Of a DNA stretch of 20,763 nucleotides, positions 1-8,369 are shown one piece after another. Source of the DNA: Tritrichomonas musculus (Eukaryota; Parabasalia; Tritrichomonadida; Tritrichomonadidae); NCBI GenBank assembly GCA_039105265.1, contig JAPFFF010000523.1, forward strand, positions 1-20,763, given 5' to 3'. The notes beneath the pieces are model-generated. The model did no database searches. It saw only the letters and a list, made by a program, of their open reading frames with translations, and was not told the origin of the DNA. Made by a program: the position numbers and the translations under genes. Position 1 is the first letter of the stretch; every line of letters begins with the position of its first letter.

Positions 1-434
1 TCTAGCTGTTCTCCAATAAACATGTCAAATGACTCAATTTGATATTTCTGCTTGAGAGCATCGATTTTTGGTTTATGACTTGTAGGAGCAGCTGCAATGG
101 AGTAGTTGTAGTATTTGATTCCTTGATACTCTTGAGTGGTAGTGTTTCCATTTATGTAGAACTCTTCGAAATCTTCAGATATTTTTCTCCTTGAGTTAGG
201 CTTAATAAATATTGAGTCAAGATCAAGTTCTTTGAGCTTATCTGGATAAAATCTGTGGCACTTGTCTTTTATCTTGATTGAGACATAAAGTACTTTGCCT
301 AAATAGCTCCATTCTCCTGCTTTCATTGGGTACTTGTCACAAAGTATCGAGAAATTACATTGTTTAGTATTTGGAGCACATTTTGCGCGAAGTTCATTGA
401 CATAGTCATAGACGTTTCTTGTTGTCATTTTCAT
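1..434 (-). CDS. Unknown protein, N-terminal part, cut by the window edge
   Basis: An open frame starts at an ATG at 434, with a second in-frame ATG at 428, and stays open for 144 codons to the left edge. It begins MKMTTRNVYDYVNELRAK. It is a mixed alpha/beta-looking, lysine- and tyrosine-rich protein with four Cys in the first 60 residues and no signal peptide or membrane segment. I do not recognise a family. The start lies 24 bp after the stop of the upstream gene, the usual spacing in this minus-strand block, so it is probably the next gene of the virion cluster. Its leader has a T run but, unlike most of its neighbours, does not end in AAATG. Confidence 0.7.
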   Translation of the reverse strand, partial: MKMTTRNVYDYVNELRAKCAPNTKQCNFSILCDKYPMKAGEWSYLGKVLYVSIKIKDKCHRFYPDKLKELDLDSIFIKPNSRRKISEDFEEFYINGNTTTQEYQGIKYYNYSIAAAPTSHKPKIDALKQKYQIESFDMFIGEQL

Positions 435-458
435 CTGGATAAAAAATTCAATAAAAAA

Positions 459-893
459 TTAATAGATGTTATTTTGGGTAAAGATATGCTGAGTAGGTCC
501 ATATCGAATATCTTGTTTATTATATTCTCTTGCTCTACCTTGCATTGGTGGTTTCTCAGGCTTCTTAAGATATTTTGGTAAGAGAGGTACTGGTTTATCT
601 TTTTCACCTATATGTCGATAAAAACCACCATCTGTAATACTAACAGGAGGTTCACGAACAGGTTTGGTTATATGTTCTCGAGTATCTGGAAATCTAACAG
701 GGTCCTCATGTTCAATAATCTGGGTAGGTGGTCGATTAATATATGGGTTGAAGGTTACAGAATAAGTATTAGTATTACTGAACACACCAAAATGTTGAAA
801 CTCTATGTCTTTATTTTTCATGGTAGCTTCATTATACATCATACCTTCTCTTCCAACAATCTCAGCATGTGGGCTTCTATAATCATTCGACAT
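459..893 (-). CDS. Small proline-rich protein of the virion block, unknown
   Basis: A 144-codon protein with a proline-rich second half (about residues 50-125) and several charged patches, such as KYLKKPEKPP. It has no membrane segment, signal peptide or recognisable motif. It begins 27 bp after the major capsid candidate stops and ends 24 bp before the next gene starts, so it sits in the same dense minus-strand series. The start context is AGAAAATG after a T-rich leader, like its neighbours. The position beside the capsid gene suggests a structural or assembly role, but that is inference only. An overlapping plus-strand frame over the same bases looks like a shadow. Confidence 0.72.
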   Translation of the reverse strand: MSNDYRSPHAEIVGREGMMYNEATMKNKDIEFQHFGVFSNTNTYSVTFNPYINRPPTQIIEHEDPVRFPDTREHITKPVREPPVSITDGGFYRHIGEKDKPVPLLPKYLKKPEKPPMQGRAREYNKQDIRYGPTQHIFTQNNIY

Positions 894-920
894 TTTCTAT
901 AAAATAAAATATACATCTTT

Positions 921-2603
921 TTACTCAGGGGTTGTTAAATCATAAGGACCAATACGTACTGATGGTGGCATACCGTTTGGTCTAATTAAGATACTAATTG
1001 ATATATCTGTTAATAAGCATAATAATGGAGGTGTATCTACTTCCTGTCTAAATGGATTATCTGCCTTTTGACTACATATCAATTCGAAGTTAATAGGTGC
1101 AAGACTTGAAAGACCTTGTTGATATGTTCCATCTGTTTCAGTAGGAAGACCTATGAAGAATGAGGACCTATCATTTGGATAATAGCCTGTTGTGTTTTCA
1201 TTATATTGATACTCATTCGCTAAACTTGCAATAACCTCTTTATTAAATCCATTTTGCTCTCCATTCATGTTCATTGCATTCTGGCAATATTCGAGGAACT
1301 CTGGATACTTACCATTCGTACCAAATGCTTTAGCAGGAATATTATTATAATTACCACAATTCATATGAAATGCTTCAAACATAGGATTCTTGAAGTATGT
1401 CTTATGTGTATGCTTGAGTGGGAATAAGCAAAACATACTATCTACAAAATTAGGTGTAATAGTAATAGTTGCTTTATCTTGTTCATTATTAAGAGGTCTT
1501 GTACAAGTGTAAAATGACATAATCTGTGTTGGGAATGTAAGTGGATGTTGTGGGTTAGCATATCTTTGAACAAGTGCTGTATATACAGATTCATGAATAC
1601 CAAAACAAGGTATAATACTCGCACATTCTTCAATGGAATAATCAACAACACTCCAAGTTCTCCAATCACTGTAAATTGTTCGGTCAACTCTTTCCTTAGT
1701 CTTGTCAGCTCCTGTAATTTCATATGCCCCTCCATGATTTTCACCAACAGGTGGAAGATTGTTGGGGTGATTAATCTTATCCATTGCTATTTTTTCGGTA
1801 CTTGTCCACATCCATATTGGTTCTCCAATAGGTCGAAATTCATTGGTAATTTCATCAACATTGAAGTCTTTCATTATATGTGGATTAGCAACCAAGCTCT
1901 TTTCAAAACCAACTGGACAATATACCATACCAGCTGTTGAAAAGTATAGATGTAATTCGATTTTACCTGCAAATGCTGGCAAGTACTTGATATTAGATAA
2001 TGGTAGGAATCGTCGTAAATCAATCTTTAATCTTATTGTTTCAGTGACAGAAGTCACATCTTTGTTAAGATTTGCAATAAAACCACATCTCCTTCCATGA
2101 GTATCATTCCAAATATCCTTATGTCTTGCTTTACTATATATATCAGCTCTTTTAGTAACTTCATTTGCACAACATGCAGTTAAAAAGGATTCTTCACATC
2201 CAAAGTTCTGGGTATAAAGCGTCATACCATTAGCTACAATTTCATACTTCTCAACAGCATCTCGAGCATCCTTAAAACCAAACCATACCTTACCAAAATT
2301 ATAACCACTGACATTTTCTAAATCACTTAGAATTGGCTTGTCTATTTTTATCATCACTCTCATATCTGCTCGAATAAATCCATTATATATATCAGCAGTA
2401 TTATGAGTATTAGGAGAGATAATACATGTTGTATAGGAACCACTCTTAATTGGTGGTGATGGTGAATACGAAGTTTGTGGATTTAATGAGTATGCCTTAT
2501 TAGTATCACTAAGTGCTATGCAATTATCGACAACATCAAAGTAAGATGCAATCTGAGTACAAACCTCTGCTGAGGTTTTCATATAGGATTCCTTGTTGAG
2601 CAT
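921..2603 (-). CDS. Candidate major capsid protein (double jelly-roll type)
   Basis: A 560-codon protein and the largest in the minus-strand block. It is rich in beta-forming residues, Asn, Thr, Tyr and Pro, with no long helix, membrane segment or enzyme motif. The length is close to that of Polinton double jelly-roll capsid proteins (roughly 500-650 residues). It lies in the same run of genes as the ATPase, protease and candidate minor capsid, as Polinton capsid genes do. It starts at an ATG at 2603; a second ATG lies at codon 8. The assignment rests on length, composition and context, since this family is too divergent for a sequence motif to settle it by eye. If correct, it builds the trimeric hexons of an icosahedral shell. 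Confidence 0.6.
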   Translation of the reverse strand: MLNKESYMKTSAEVCTQIASYFDVVDNCIALSDTNKAYSLNPQTSYSPSPPIKSGSYTTCIISPNTHNTADIYNGFIRADMRVMIKIDKPILSDLENVSGYNFGKVWFGFKDARDAVEKYEIVANGMTLYTQNFGCEESFLTACCANEVTKRADIYSKARHKDIWNDTHGRRCGFIANLNKDVTSVTETIRLKIDLRRFLPLSNIKYLPAFAGKIELHLYFSTAGMVYCPVGFEKSLVANPHIMKDFNVDEITNEFRPIGEPIWMWTSTEKIAMDKINHPNNLPPVGENHGGAYEITGADKTKERVDRTIYSDWRTWSVVDYSIEECASIIPCFGIHESVYTALVQRYANPQHPLTFPTQIMSFYTCTRPLNNEQDKATITITPNFVDSMFCLFPLKHTHKTYFKNPMFEAFHMNCGNYNNIPAKAFGTNGKYPEFLEYCQNAMNMNGEQNGFNKEVIASLANEYQYNENTTGYYPNDRSSFFIGLPTETDGTYQQGLSSLAPINFELICSQKADNPFRQEVDTPPLLCLLTDISISILIRPNGMPPSVRIGPYDLTTPE

Positions 2604-2620
2604 TTTAGATAGAAAAAAAT

Positions 2621-3172
2621 TTACATCATATCTTCAAAGATGCGATTTCTCCTACCAATAGGTCTCATAGGTATATATTGAGGTTGTTGTTCTTCTTCAT
2701 ATTGTTGTGGCGGTTCTTCAGGAACATACTGTTGTCTTGGTTTACTCATCCTTTTATCAACAACCTCCTTTATCATACGTCTCTGTTCTTTCTTCTCTCG
2801 ACTTATCTTCATTTCTTCACCTAGTGATTTTAGCTGTTTTAGTATTTCCTCATTCACAGTAGGGTCATAAACTTGGCTTTGTTGAGTTTTTCGAGGTTTT
2901 GTAGGTTTTCGTGCAGCTTTCGAACTTATTGGCTTTCTTGGCTTTTCTTCAAGTTCCTCATGTTCTTCACTGTCTGAGTTTTCTTGAGTATCTTCATTAT
3001 TTTCACTTTCTGAGTTTTCTTGATATTCTCGAGTTATTGGAGTTTTTCGCTGTTTTACAATATACTTGTCTTTGGTTTTTGTAGGTAAAACTTCCCAATC
3101 TGGGTCATCCCTTCCATTCAACCATTTATGAATAACTGCAAGTCTCTTAGAACCTGTTAGATGTTTTGACAT
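2621..3172 (-). CDS. Charged low-complexity protein, unknown (possible core or scaffold protein)
   Basis: A 183-codon protein. A basic N-terminal 45 residues contains KRLAVIHKWLNGRDDPDWE. A strongly acidic Ser/Glu/Asp/Asn stretch follows (about 50-78), then a Lys/Pro/Arg-rich stretch (about 78-97). Next come a likely coiled coil (about 105-145), a Gln/Pro/Glu-rich segment, and an arginine-rich end. Such alternation of basic and acidic blocks is common in virion core, scaffold or DNA-condensing proteins, but I do not recognise a family. It lies 17 bp upstream of the major capsid candidate and 47 bp after the Gly/Ala-rich gene. Its start context is TTTTAAATG. Confidence 0.72.
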   Translation of the reverse strand: MSKHLTGSKRLAVIHKWLNGRDDPDWEVLPTKTKDKYIVKQRKTPITREYQENSESENNEDTQENSDSEEHEELEEKPRKPISSKAARKPTKPRKTQQSQVYDPTVNEEILKQLKSLGEEMKISREKKEQRRMIKEVVDKRMSKPRQQYVPEEPPQQYEEEQQPQYIPMRPIGRRNRIFEDMM

Positions 3173-3219
3173 TTAAAATAAACAAAAAAGTCCAAAAATT
3201 TAGTTTTTTTGAGTTTTCA

Positions 3220-3675
3220 TTAGATGTAGGTTCTCGCCCGATTGTTGGTAGTAAATTCACTCTCTTGTAATGATCTAGACGAAAATGCTGGCTTTTCAAG
3301 AGGTGCTCCAACTGATTCACCTTTTGCAGATTTATTAATTGATGACAAGGCAGTTTTCACATTTCCTTCTGGGACATATTTTAATGCTGTGTCAGCTATG
3401 TTTGCTAATCTATTTCTTGTTTTATCGCTCAAGTAGCTTTCACCAAGACCTCTCGCAACTGAACCAATAACACCAGCATGCTTGGTTAATCCACCTGCTG
3501 AAGCATCCAATATTTTACTTGCAAGACCTCCAGTAAAACTATCTGCAGCTCCCATTAATAATTTACCACCTAAACCTACTCCTCCTTTTATTATCGTTTG
3601 CCATGGAGAAAATTCTTTTTGTTTAGCATAATTTGGCTTCCAATAATCTTCTTCTGAATGAAGTTTAATTCCCAT
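3220..3675 (-). CDS. Small Gly/Ala-rich amphipathic virion protein candidate
   Basis: A 151-codon protein. Residues about 25-80 are rich in Gly, Ala, Leu and Ser (WQTIIKGGVGLGGKLLMGAA and onward) and could form one or two amphipathic or weakly membrane-active helices. The rest is polar. The length and composition recall the small membrane-lytic internal capsid proteins of adenovirus (protein VI) and similar proteins in adinto- and Polinton-type viruses, but I cannot show homology by eye. It sits between the packaging ATPase and the charged protein ahead of the capsid gene, a usual place for minor virion parts. A plus-strand frame over the same bases looks like a shadow. Confidence 0.7.
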   Translation of the reverse strand: MGIKLHSEEDYWKPNYAKQKEFSPWQTIIKGGVGLGGKLLMGAADSFTGGLASKILDASAGGLTKHAGVIGSVARGLGESYLSDKTRNRLANIADTALKYVPEGNVKTALSSINKSAKGESVGAPLEKPAFSSRSLQESEFTTNNRARTYI

Positions 3676-3692
3676 TTTTAAAAAATAAAAAA

Positions 3693-4559
3693 TTATTCGA
3701 AATAGTACTTATTAGCAGAAATATTCATTACGAATTTTTCATGTGGTTCTTTATGTTGTAAGTATTCAGCTACTGTCTGCTTCGTATTTAATGAGTTATT
3801 TGTTTGTTGCAATAAGCTAGTAAAATCTTCCTCACTATATCCTGTATAACATATTATATCTGTTGCTAACCTTTTAGCATTCATATGAACAAATCGAATA
3901 GTTTGGATAGCCATGATACATGTTAAATTATAGTGTCTTGTCTTGGTTAACAACTTGATAAATTCACTATTACCATTCTTTAATAAATCACTACCTGCAC
4001 AATCATCTAGTATCAATAATGTGTTATATGGATATGATGATGTTTCATACTTGACTAACTTATTGGCTATATATATTATTTTATCATTGAGCTCATTTAA
4101 ATGATGCTTCTCAATAAGCCTCCTCATTTCGTCATTGGTCTCTTTCATTCGAGATAATACATATTTGACAATGGCATAATACTTTATCTTTCTTCGAAGA
4201 TGTCTTTTAAGATAACTCATTAATTCTCTTTCCTTTACATAATCGATTCTTGATCGTATCTGTTTATTAAGTGTTTCAGCTGTTTTATCCATTTTACCAG
4301 AGCTTGAGCAAAATATTATCTTTTGGTAGTATGGATGTTTAAACAACCTCTCTGTTATCATAATATGTCTCCATATCCAAAAACTTTTACCAGCACCTGG
4401 TTTACCAATTAAAAAGTATATACCATTTGTGCTAAAAGGATAATCAGGTGATAATGGTTTAATCAAAGCACCATCTATCTCTTTCATGTTCTTCTGTAAG
4501 GTCTCTTTAATCAATGTTTCTACTTTATTTATTAGTTCTGCACTTGGGGGTTCATCCAT
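3693..4559 (-). CDS. A32/FtsK-HerA-type genome-packaging ATPase
   Basis: A 288-codon protein. Walker A is GKPGAGKS at residues 52-59, right after a beta strand (IYFLI). Walker B is LLILDD at 181-186, followed by CAGS. A third motif, TRHYNLTCIMAIQT (207-220), matches the conserved TRHxxxS...Q stretch of A32-like ATPases. The family pumps genomic DNA into preformed capsids, and one is present in most Polintons, virophages and NCLDV. The length is usual for Maverick copies (about 250-300). Between the Walker motifs lies a basic helical insert (about 95-165). It starts at an ATG in GTAAATG context 10 bp after the integrase frame ends. Confidence 0.93.
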   Translation of the reverse strand: MDEPPSAELINKVETLIKETLQKNMKEIDGALIKPLSPDYPFSTNGIYFLIGKPGAGKSFWIWRHIMITERLFKHPYYQKIIFCSSSGKMDKTAETLNKQIRSRIDYVKERELMSYLKRHLRRKIKYYAIVKYVLSRMKETNDEMRRLIEKHHLNELNDKIIYIANKLVKYETSSYPYNTLLILDDCAGSDLLKNGNSEFIKLLTKTRHYNLTCIMAIQTIRFVHMNAKRLATDIICYTGYSEEDFTSLLQQTNNSLNTKQTVAEYLQHKEPHEKFVMNISANKYYFE

Positions 4560-4569
4560 TTACAAATTT

Positions 4570-5724
4570 TTAAATGTATTTCATAATTTTATCTGGTATT
4601 GGTTTGCCCTCAACCTTTTGACCTGCTTTAATTTGTCGTTCATAATTTTTCTTTTGTTCCAACCAATATTGTCTTTCTGCTGTACCAAGTACTAATGGAT
4701 TACCTCTCCTTACATCTCTAATAGTTTGTCTAGCAAAGGCATCATCACCTTCGACTCCTTCCCATTTTAAATCATACTTACCAGTATCTTCATCAAAGTT
4801 ATATATTTTTTCAATAATACCTTCTTTACCTTCATTTAGTCTTTCAGCTACTTTAATCCTTTTGTCTCTTGTCCTTAACAACCTATATCCAGGGAATGAA
4901 CTAGTTGAACCATCTTTGGACCTGACCACAAACTGGTTACCTTTTTGCGAGTCAACTATATAAGACTCATTGGACAAATTACTTCTTCTTTTACCAAATG
5001 GTTCTTTTTCAAGTACTAACCTGACCTTCTCACCTGGATTAAAATGGTATGGATTAATGCGTGCATTCTTTTGTATGTACTTTATTTCATCCTCTGGAGT
5101 AATATCATTAGGTGCTTTATTATCTAAAGACCTATGAGGAGAGTTGTTATATATGTTCACCAAATCATGCATCTCCTTTGGTTGAATAAACCTATTTTCA
5201 CCAATAGCATCTCTTATAGTTCTCATAAACCTATTAATAATGCCAAGTACATTATGGTTATTCTCAGTAGTTGTTCGGTATTTTATGTTCTTCTCTCTCA
5301 TGAAGTCTAAGACTGTTGATGATAAATATGCTGCATCCTCATCACTTGTTATCGAATATACATGAGGTACATCATTAACAAATTTATGAAGTGCTGTTAA
5401 TACTTCTCTTGCTCCTTTACCATTCATAGGATATGCATATGCTTTTCTGGTGTTGATATTGATGAACATTAGATAATTCAACCCACCTGCCTCTTTATTA
5501 TTAATGAAGGTATCCATTTGATAACCATGAGGATGTTTGGATACAATAGGAATAAATTGTGCTTTAGGTACTCTCTTATCATGTACTACTTTTTCATCAA
5601 AGTATTTCTTTGCTTCGTCTTCATTTAGATTCTCTTGTTTTGCCATGCTAAGGTATTTGTCCAAGGTCTTCCATTTAGCTTTGTTGTATAATTTTTCATA
5701 TGGGCTTGGTTCTTCTTTACTCAT
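4570..5724 (-). CDS. Maverick retroviral-like integrase (rve) with chromo-like tail
   Basis: A 384-codon protein. The core lies at about residues 60-205: QMDTF (D71), then NYLMFININTRKAYAYPM, then SITSDED (126-130), then a helix with GIINRFMRTIRD (161-172), then NNSPHRSL (193-200), all placed as in Maverick c-integrases. An SH3-like barrel follows (about 228-284, NPGEKVRLV to GYRLLRT). A chromodomain-like segment comes next (about 300-345, with KYDLKWEGVEGDDA), then a charged tail. The family joins the element's ends to host DNA; the chromo-like part may read histone marks at the target. It starts at an ATG in AAATAAATG context, six bases after the upstream stop. Confidence 0.92.
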   Translation of the reverse strand: MSKEEPSPYEKLYNKAKWKTLDKYLSMAKQENLNEDEAKKYFDEKVVHDKRVPKAQFIPIVSKHPHGYQMDTFINNKEAGGLNYLMFININTRKAYAYPMNGKGAREVLTALHKFVNDVPHVYSITSDEDAAYLSSTVLDFMREKNIKYRTTTENNHNVLGIINRFMRTIRDAIGENRFIQPKEMHDLVNIYNNSPHRSLDNKAPNDITPEDEIKYIQKNARINPYHFNPGEKVRLVLEKEPFGKRRSNLSNESYIVDSQKGNQFVVRSKDGSTSSFPGYRLLRTRDKRIKVAERLNEGKEGIIEKIYNFDEDTGKYDLKWEGVEGDDAFARQTIRDVRRGNPLVLGTAERQYWLEQKKNYERQIKAGQKVEGKPIPDKIMKYI

Positions 5725-5730
5725 TTATTT

Positions 5731-6732
5731 TTAAATAAACATCTTATCGTATTGAAGGAATTGCATTTCGATTACAAATGAATCATTTGGAGGTAGTTTT
5801 GTTGGACAATTATAATGTGCATCACTATAGAAGTCTATCCAAAACCTTTGGTCCATTGAGTTTAACTTGAAGTACTTAATCGGACTATATTCAACATCAC
5901 TATCTCCAATATAGTTATGTAATGCTTGTTCACCTATCGATGAATATATTTTGCATGATTGTCTGTCCCATATATTATCAAACATTAATGTCTTACTCCA
6001 TGTTTGATATTTTTCTGGTTTATTTTGAAATATGCCATTACCTATATTAAACACATCTGCAAAGTCATCATTCCAGGATTTAAGTTGGAAAAAGTTCATA
6101 TATGGTGCAGTATACTCCCAATCTCGTTCATTCTTACTATTGGTAAAGTAGTATTTTTGATTCCCTGCTTTATTTCTTTCTGTATAAATGATTTCATGAA
6201 AACCATTTTTATCATAGTATCCATCGGTTTGTATATCTCTATCCTGTATATCATCATCATTTTGAACAAATTTGTCTAATGTTGAAGTTTTAATGTATGA
6301 CTTGAATGCACGATTAACTGCATCAAAAAATCCACGTAAATCTCCATCGACTGACACCCAATCAATGACTTTGAAGCACCCATATTCATGATTTGAACCA
6401 GTTATATAGTCTTCTTTTAGTGTTCCATCATTCCATGTTCCACCACAAACAAACTCATATGTTTTCTTATGTATCTTATATATTTCAATCTCTACTTCCA
6501 TTTTGCGTCTTCTCTTAATGATATGTGCTGAACGAACGCCAACAATAGATTCCCCTTTGTTTGCAGTTGACCATTCTGGTGGGAAATTAAACCAATACCT
6601 ATTAAACTTAGCTTTATCATGTTGAGCATCCTCAAGGAAGTAGGCTGTTTCGATTGGAAGAGGTGTATTACCATCATTAACTATATTATCTCGATTAGGA
6701 TATAAAGTGTTAACACTTGGTGGTAATTCCAT
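5731..6732 (-). CDS. Candidate minor capsid (penton) protein
   Basis: A 333-codon protein rich in Tyr, Phe, Trp, Asp and Asn, predicted mostly beta, with no membrane segment or enzyme motif. It ends in a beta-looking SFVIEMQFLQYDKMFI. The length and its position among integrase, protease and ATPase genes fit the minor capsid protein of Polintons, a single jelly-roll that forms pentons, usually 250-400 residues. No signature motif allows a firm call by eye. Residues 165-171 read RDIQTDG, which resembles a dynein-light-chain LC8 binding site. The gene starts at an ATG at 6732 in CGAAATG context and ends six bases before the integrase ATG. Confidence 0.55.
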   Translation of the reverse strand: MELPPSVNTLYPNRDNIVNDGNTPLPIETAYFLEDAQHDKAKFNRYWFNFPPEWSTANKGESIVGVRSAHIIKRRRKMEVEIEIYKIHKKTYEFVCGGTWNDGTLKEDYITGSNHEYGCFKVIDWVSVDGDLRGFFDAVNRAFKSYIKTSTLDKFVQNDDDIQDRDIQTDGYYDKNGFHEIIYTERNKAGNQKYYFTNSKNERDWEYTAPYMNFFQLKSWNDDFADVFNIGNGIFQNKPEKYQTWSKTLMFDNIWDRQSCKIYSSIGEQALHNYIGDSDVEYSPIKYFKLNSMDQRFWIDFYSDAHYNCPTKLPPNDSFVIEMQFLQYDKMFI

Positions 6733-6756
6733 TTCGAGTTGAATAAAAAGTCTTTA

Positions 6757-6828
6757 TTAATATACAACACCTGTTTCTAATTCATTGTTTTGAAGTTCTC
6801 GAAGTATTCTCTTTCTAATATCTGGCAT
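6757..6828 (-). CDS. Possible 23-residue mini-gene
   Basis: A 23-codon frame opens with ATG at 6828 and closes at TAA 6757. It sits in the only spacer of the virion block that is longer than about 50 bp. It begins 9 bp after the protease stop and ends 24 bp before the next ATG, the same spacing that separates full genes here. The predicted peptide starts MPDIRKRILRELQNNE and is a strongly amphipathic, charged helix with a hydrophobic end. It may instead be only leader sequence of the next gene. No family can be assigned to so short a product. Confidence 0.35.
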   Translation of the reverse strand: MPDIRKRILRELQNNELETGVVY

Positions 6829-6837
6829 ATTGCGTTG

Positions 6838-8328
6838 TTAAAACTTACCATCTCCTTCATGCAAAAAGGTACGACAAGATTCCATTAGAAACACTCCACA
6901 ATCCTTTTTATTCCTTTGACTAGGTACATCATAATATTTTGCTTTTAAATCACCAACATTTTGCAAATCGATATACTTATTAAGTGCCTTTACCTCTGGT
7001 GCCATTGACTTATTTTGGGAGTCATAGCATTCGATTATTTTCTTTGAATACCGAACAACACATAAAACCCAATGTTCTCCGTCTGAACAAATAGGTACAA
7101 ATACTTTATCGTATTTATTAAATGACTTTTTACCTGAGATAGGACTTTTCATCAGTTCATGTATTTTTTCCATATCATTAGTCTCATATGCTATAGAAAG
7201 GAAGGCATAAAATGCAGTAGGTAAAACCAATATTTTCTTTTTATCAAACTCTGCCTCTTTTTGACCAGGCTGTTTATTCAATCTCTTTCCTTTGTTATAT
7301 AGAAGTTTCAAGTAGTCATCAATAACATCTTCGTCTATATTTTCATCATTGACTAAACTCCTCCAATCATGAATTTTATGACGTCTTTGGTCTACTGTAT
7401 ACTCTCCTGTCTTCTGTGGTGTCATACGGGGTTCTCTTGGAGGTGGACTAGTACCTCGAGAGGTATGTGATGATGGAAACTGTGGAGGTGGTGATGAAGG
7501 AGGAGGAGGTGGTGGAGGTGGAGGTGAACGAGAAGGAGGAGGAGGTGGAGGTGAAGGTGAACGAGGTCGTTTTGATTTTGTCTTAGGTTGTTTTGATTTT
7601 TTCTTAGGTATATCATCCTCGTCTAAATTTGTACTACTTTGAAGTAAAAGTTGAATTCTGTTTTGATTTTGATCCCTTGTTGGTGGCTCAACATTTGTAG
7701 GTCGGTTCCTACCGATTTTCCTAAGGTTAAGATGATAATCATTTCGATTTAAAGTTGGAGGTCTGGGTAATGGAGCCAATTCTGGTATATCATCTGTTTG
7801 AATACCTCTAGTTTTATATTCTTTCTTATCACTTTTCAATGTTCTTTCTTTCATCTGCTCTCTCAGTTCTCTAGCTGCTTGTTTTTCCTCCTCAGTCTTC
7901 ATTCGAGATATCCTTATGTTGATAATATCATAATGTAATTTTATCTCTGTTAATATACCTTGATCTGATTCTTGGAGAGTATATTGATATGGCTTTAATA
8001 CTGTTATGTAATGCCCATGTTCATCTTTATCATCTTGATTTTTCTTAATAGCAAACACACAACCTGAAAATTTTGCTTTTGGTCTCTCTCTCTTGAGTCT
8101 ATTAGCAAATTCAAGTACGTCTTTAAAAGCTATACTAGTATTTAAATATGTCTCATATAATTTTTGTAGATTTATTTGATTATTAGAGAACTTCCATATA
8201 GTTTGACCCAAACCTCTTGTTAATCTTGCAACATCTCTATCAACTAGTTTAGGTCGAAATTTAATAGTACCTTGTAGTAGTTGTATTTTATTGTTAGGTT
8301 TTGTTTGTGTACCTACATCACTTGTCAT
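6838..8328 (-). CDS. Ulp1/adenain-like cysteine protease with long N-terminal extension
   Basis: A 496-codon protein. The C-terminal 130 residues hold the clan CE catalytic set: His419 in GEHWVL, Asp436 in CYDSQN, Gln471 and Cys477 in SQRNKKDCGVF. In Polintons and adenoviruses this enzyme matures capsid proteins. Ahead of it are an unknown domain (about 15-145), a charged helix (about 143-172), a Lys/Arg-rich stretch (241-256, a likely nuclear signal) and a poly-proline run (about 258-285). The extension is long for a Maverick protease, which is often only 150-250 residues. Residues 4-9 (DVGTQT) and 174-180 (RGIQTDD) resemble LC8 binding sites. The start context is TTTTTAAATG. Confidence 0.9.
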   Translation of the reverse strand: MTSDVGTQTKPNNKIQLLQGTIKFRPKLVDRDVARLTRGLGQTIWKFSNNQINLQKLYETYLNTSIAFKDVLEFANRLKRERPKAKFSGCVFAIKKNQDDKDEHGHYITVLKPYQYTLQESDQGILTEIKLHYDIINIRISRMKTEEEKQAARELREQMKERTLKSDKKEYKTRGIQTDDIPELAPLPRPPTLNRNDYHLNLRKIGRNRPTNVEPPTRDQNQNRIQLLLQSSTNLDEDDIPKKKSKQPKTKSKRPRSPSPPPPPPSRSPPPPPPPPPSSPPPQFPSSHTSRGTSPPPREPRMTPQKTGEYTVDQRRHKIHDWRSLVNDENIDEDVIDDYLKLLYNKGKRLNKQPGQKEAEFDKKKILVLPTAFYAFLSIAYETNDMEKIHELMKSPISGKKSFNKYDKVFVPICSDGEHWVLCVVRYSKKIIECYDSQNKSMAPEVKALNKYIDLQNVGDLKAKYYDVPSQRNKKDCGVFLMESCRTFLHEGDGKF

Positions 8329-8369
8329 TTAAAAATCAAATAAAAGAAAGAAGAAGAAGATGTTGTTTA

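Noticed and set aside
360-902. Plus-strand frames over the left-end minus genes
   Set aside because: They overlap better-supported minus genes with gene-like spacing and have shadow-like composition rich in Ile, Phe, Ser and Cys.
1442-2100. Frames on both strands inside the major capsid candidate
   Set aside because: They lie wholly inside a 560-codon open frame and look like shadows.
7422-7616. His/Leu-rich 64-codon minus frame
   Set aside because: It is an out-of-frame reading of the poly-proline codons of the protease gene.
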